From GWE2-42-39 sp034003625 (GTDB lineage Bacteria > Bacteroidota > Bacteroidia > Bacteroidales > Prolixibacteraceae): a DNA stretch of 64,000 nt. Below are positions 61,184-64,000 of the stretch, piece by piece. Position numbers and translations under genes: made by a program. Below the pieces are notes generated by a model. The model was given only the letters and a program-made list of their open reading frames with translations, was not told where the DNA came from and searched no databases. How positions within the stretch are numbered: position 1 is the first letter of the stretch; every line of letters begins with the position of its first letter. The stretch lies in contig JAVEYG010000003.1 in NCBI GenBank assembly GCA_034003625.1, forward strand, positions 1 to 64,000, in the 5' to 3' direction.

Positions 61184-63889
61184 ATGGCAAAATATGTTTA
61201 TTCGTTTGGAAACGGTACAGCCGAAGGTAAGGCTGACATGAAAAACCTGCTGGGCGGGAAAGGCGCTAACCTTGCTGAAATGAACCTGATCGGGGTTCCG
61301 GTACCTCCGGGGTTCACCATTACTACCGAAGTATGTACCATATATAACGAAAAAGGGAAAGAGGCCGCCGTTGCCCTTATTAAAAAAGAAGTTGAAGCGG
61401 CAGTTGCAAAAATTGAAACGCTGACCGACACCAAATTCGGAGATAAAGACAATCCGTGCCTGGTTTCTGTCCGTTCCGGGGCGAGGGTTTCCATGCCCGG
61501 GATGATGGACACCGTGTTAAACCTGGGGCTGAACGATCTGGCCGTGCAGGGAATTGCAAAGAAATCGGGGAACCCCCGCTTTGCCTGGGATTCGTACCGC
61601 CGCTTCGTACAAATGTACGGTGATGTGGTATTGGGAATGAAACCGGAAAACAAAGAAGACATTGATCCGTTCGAGGAAATTATTGAAACCCTGAAAGAAG
61701 AACGTGGCATTCACCTTGACACCGACTTTACCACAGAAGACCTCAAATTATTAGTCATCCGGTTTAAAGAAGCAGTATTAAGAAGCACCGGAAATACATT
61801 CCCCGACGATCCGTGGGAACAACTTTGGGGCGCTGTGTGCGCAGTATTCGATAGTTGGATGAACCCGCGGGCCATTTATTACCGTAAGATGAATACCATT
61901 CCGGCAGAATGGGGCACTGCCGTAAATGTACAGGCAATGGTATTTGGCAATATGGGACAATCGTCGGCTACAGGTGTTGCATTCACCAGAGATGCGGCCA
62001 CTGGCGAAAATATTTTCAACGGCGAATACCTGATCAATGCACAGGGCGAAGATGTGGTGGCGGGTATCCGTACCCCACAGCAGATCACCCTTGAAGGGAG
62101 CAAACGCTGGGCCGAACTGGCCGGGGTGGGCGAAGCCGAACGTGCGGCTAATTATCCTTCATTAGAAGAAGCAATGCCCGGATTATACAAGGAATTGGAC
62201 GCTACCCAGCAAAAATTAGAAAATTATTTCAAAGATATGCAGGACCTTGAATTTACCATCCAGGAAGGGAAATTATGGTTGCTGCAAACACGCAACGGGA
62301 AACGCACCGGCGAAGCAATGGTAAACATCGCCATCGACATGTTGAGCGAAGGGATGATTGACGAAAAAACCGCATTACTGCGAATTGAACCAAATAAACT
62401 TGACGAGTTACTCCACCCCGTATTCGACACCGATGCGATGAAAAGAGCAACTGTTTTGGCCAAAGGCCTTCCTGCATCTCCTGGAGCCGCTACCGGCCAA
62501 ATTGTTTTCTTTGCCGACGAAGCCAATAAATACCCGGTTTCAATCCTGGTACGCATTGAAACTTCTCCTGAAGACCTGGAAGGGATGAACATCGCCAAAG
62601 GTATCCTGACAGCCCGTGGAGGGATGACTTCACACGCTGCTGTTGTAGCCCGGGGAATGGGGAAATGTTGCGTTTCAGGCGCCGGCTCGGTAAAGGTTGA
62701 TTACAAAACCCGTATAATGACTATCGGCGATAAAAAGTTTAACGAAGGCGACTGGATTTCGCTGAACGGGTCGACCGGAGAGGTTTACGAAGGTAAAGTC
62801 CCGACCATGGACCCGGATATTAGCGGAAACTTTGGAAAGATCATGGAACTGGCCGACAAATATACCCGTATGTCAGTCCGCACCAATGCCGACACCCCGC
62901 ACGATGCACGTGTGGCCCGTGAGTTTGGCGCAAAAGGGATTGGCCTTTGCCGTACCGAGCACATGTTCTTTGAAGGCGAACGCATTAAGGCAATGCGTGA
63001 AATGATCCTGGCTTCGACTACCGAAGGCCGGGAAAAAGCGCTTGCCAAACTATTGCCTTATCAGCGTGCCGACTTTGAAGGGATTTTTGAAGCAATGAAA
63101 GGATACGGGGTGACCATTCGCCTGCTTGACCCGCCATTACACGAATTTGTTCCTCACCAACAGGCCACACAAAAAGAACTGGCAAAAGAAATGGGCATCT
63201 CAATCGATGCCGTGAGAAATAAAATTGCCGAACTGGAAGAGTTTAACCCGATGCTGGGACACCGCGGCTGCCGCCTGGGGATCACTTATCCTGAAATTAC
63301 AGCCATGCAGGCACGCGCGATCATCGAGGCAGCGATCAACCTGAAACAAAGAGGGATTGATGCCCGACCGGAAATTATGGTCCCGCTGGTAGGCACTGTT
63401 GCCGAACTGAAAAATCAGGCAGAGATCATCCATGCAACCGCAAAAAAAGTATTTGCTGAAAAAGGTGAAAGCATAGAATACTTAGTTGGGACCATGATCG
63501 AGGTTCCGCGCGCAGCGCTCACTGCCGACCATATTGCTGCCGAAGCCGATTTCTTCTCGTTTGGCACCAACGACCTTACCCAGATGACCCTCGGTTATTC
63601 GCGCGACGATGCCGGCAAATTTCTTCCGGTATACCTCGATCGGGGCATCCTGAAACAAGACCCGTTCCAGGTTCTCGACCAGAATGGTGTCGGTCAATTG
63701 GTTGAAATGGGCGTTGCCAAAGGCCGTTCAGTAAAACCAAAACTGAAAGTAGGTATATGCGGCGAACATGGCGGCGAACCAAATTCGGTAATGTTTTGCG
63801 ACAAAGCCGGGATGGACTACGTAAGCTGTTCCCCTTTCCGCGTGCCGATTGCGCGAGTGGCCGCAGCCCAGGCTAACATTAAAAAATAA
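61184..63889 (+). CDS. ppdK: Pyruvate, phosphate dikinase
   Basis: The 901-residue enzyme interconverts pyruvate, ATP and phosphate with PEP, AMP and pyrophosphate in the cytosol. The N-terminal ATP-binding domain has LLGGKGANLAEMNLIGVPVPPGFTI and SVRSGARVSMPGMMDTVLNLG. The central phosphohistidine domain has GGMTSHAAVVARGMGKCCVSG with the catalytic His. The C-terminal PEP/pyruvate barrel has GLCRTEHMFF, MLGHRGCRLGITYPEI, GTMIEVPRAAL and FSFGTNDLTQMTLGYSRDD, with CGEHGGEP near the end. Length is typical. It is monocistronic, ending at the hairpin 63907-63940. Confidence 0.97.
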   Translation: MAKYVYSFGNGTAEGKADMKNLLGGKGANLAEMNLIGVPVPPGFTITTEVCTIYNEKGKEAAVALIKKEVEAAVAKIETLTDTKFGDKDNPCLVSVRSGARVSMPGMMDTVLNLGLNDLAVQGIAKKSGNPRFAWDSYRRFVQMYGDVVLGMKPENKEDIDPFEEIIETLKEERGIHLDTDFTTEDLKLLVIRFKEAVLRSTGNTFPDDPWEQLWGAVCAVFDSWMNPRAIYYRKMNTIPAEWGTAVNVQAMVFGNMGQSSATGVAFTRDAATGENIFNGEYLINAQGEDVVAGIRTPQQITLEGSKRWAELAGVGEAERAANYPSLEEAMPGLYKELDATQQKLENYFKDMQDLEFTIQEGKLWLLQTRNGKRTGEAMVNIAIDMLSEGMIDEKTALLRIEPNKLDELLHPVFDTDAMKRATVLAKGLPASPGAATGQIVFFADEANKYPVSILVRIETSPEDLEGMNIAKGILTARGGMTSHAAVVARGMGKCCVSGAGSVKVDYKTRIMTIGDKKFNEGDWISLNGSTGEVYEGKVPTMDPDISGNFGKIMELADKYTRMSVRTNADTPHDARVAREFGAKGIGLCRTEHMFFEGERIKAMREMILASTTEGREKALAKLLPYQRADFEGIFEAMKGYGVTIRLLDPPLHEFVPHQQATQKELAKEMGISIDAVRNKIAELEEFNPMLGHRGCRLGITYPEITAMQARAIIEAAINLKQRGIDARPEIMVPLVGTVAELKNQAEIIHATAKKVFAEKGESIEYLVGTMIEVPRAALTADHIAAEADFFSFGTNDLTQMTLGYSRDDAGKFLPVYLDRGILKQDPFQVLDQNGVGQLVEMGVAKGRSVKPKLKVGICGEHGGEPNSVMFCDKAGMDYVSCSPFRVPIARVAAAQANIKK

Positions 63890-63906
63890 ATTGCAGTGCG
63901 TATGAA

Positions 63907-63940
63907 ATAAAAAACCTCCCGTTTTCGGGAGGTTTTTTAT
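63907..63940. terminator. Strong bidirectional intrinsic terminator after ppdK
   Basis: ATAAAAAACCTCCCG pairs perfectly with CGGGAGGTTTTTTAT around TTTT, 18 nt after the ppdK stop. A GC stem with T-run on one strand and A-run on the other can end transcription from both sides. The remaining 60 nt of the window show no gene. Confidence 0.92.
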
Positions 63941-64000
63941 TTTGAAACGTTTTTCCGGAAAATCAAACTGCCGCATGTTAAACACTATCTCCACCGGGCA

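Noticed and set aside
63941..64000. Possible gene start at the right edge
   Set aside because: The frames here run through the ppdK terminator or are too short. No supporting motif.

Overview
The window looks like a chromosomal segment of a glycan-degrading member of the Bacteroidota, probably the Bacteroidales/Marinilabiliales side. The reasons are a SusC/SusD pair with an ECF sigma factor and FecR-type anti-sigma, many SPII lipoproteins, GH92/GH172/GH127-like enzymes, a FISUMP-domain protein and a DUF5777 beta-barrel. No tRNA, rRNA or CRISPR array was recognised.

Left edge (1-2943): the tail of an unknown gene, a LacI-family regulator that has lost its DNA-binding half, then a small minus-strand cluster for a YceI-like protein, a DUF5777 outer-membrane protein and a Rieske lipoprotein.

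3184-14652 (plus strand): one compact operon joining leucine catabolism to the mevalonate pathway. Both subunits of a methylcrotonyl-CoA-type carboxylase, a crotonase (probable methylglutaconyl-CoA hydratase) and an acyl-CoA dehydrogenase are followed by type 2 IPP isomerase, class II HMG-CoA reductase, a GHMP kinase, diphosphomevalonate decarboxylase, a RibD/DHFR-like reductase and mevalonate kinase. Neither HMG-CoA lyase nor HMG-CoA synthase is present. As laid out, HMG-CoA made from leucine would pass straight to HMG-CoA reductase, giving a leucine-to-isoprenoid route.

14725-16315: a DUF4010/MgtC membrane protein (minus) and a decayed relic of a tandem-GDPD gene that marks the border of the next island.

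16316-57863 (all minus strand, read right to left): a very large polysaccharide-utilization locus. It begins with a Tat-signal aldo/keto reductase, an ECF sigma factor, FecR, SusC and SusD. A likely intrinsic terminator follows, then tandem-GDPD lipoprotein, GH92, two GH127-like paralogues, Gfo/Idh oxidoreductase, DUF1080 protein, DUF5009 acyltransferase, a beta-propeller protein, SDR, 2-hydroxyacid dehydrogenase, PHP lipoprotein, GH2, GH172, GH28-like, FISUMP protein, GH92, a degenerate PHP paralogue, a small MITE, GH92, metallophosphoesterase, a second tandem-GDPD lipoprotein, an MFS sugar porter and a UROD-like protein. The mix of alpha-mannosidases, furanosidase-type families and phosphodiesterases suggests a phosphate-substituted mannose/furanose glycan. 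An arabinomannan-like or phosphomannan-like polymer is a working guess only.

58052-63940: housekeeping genes clpB (minus) and ppdK (plus), divergent across a 0.55-kb spacer, closing with a clear intrinsic terminator.
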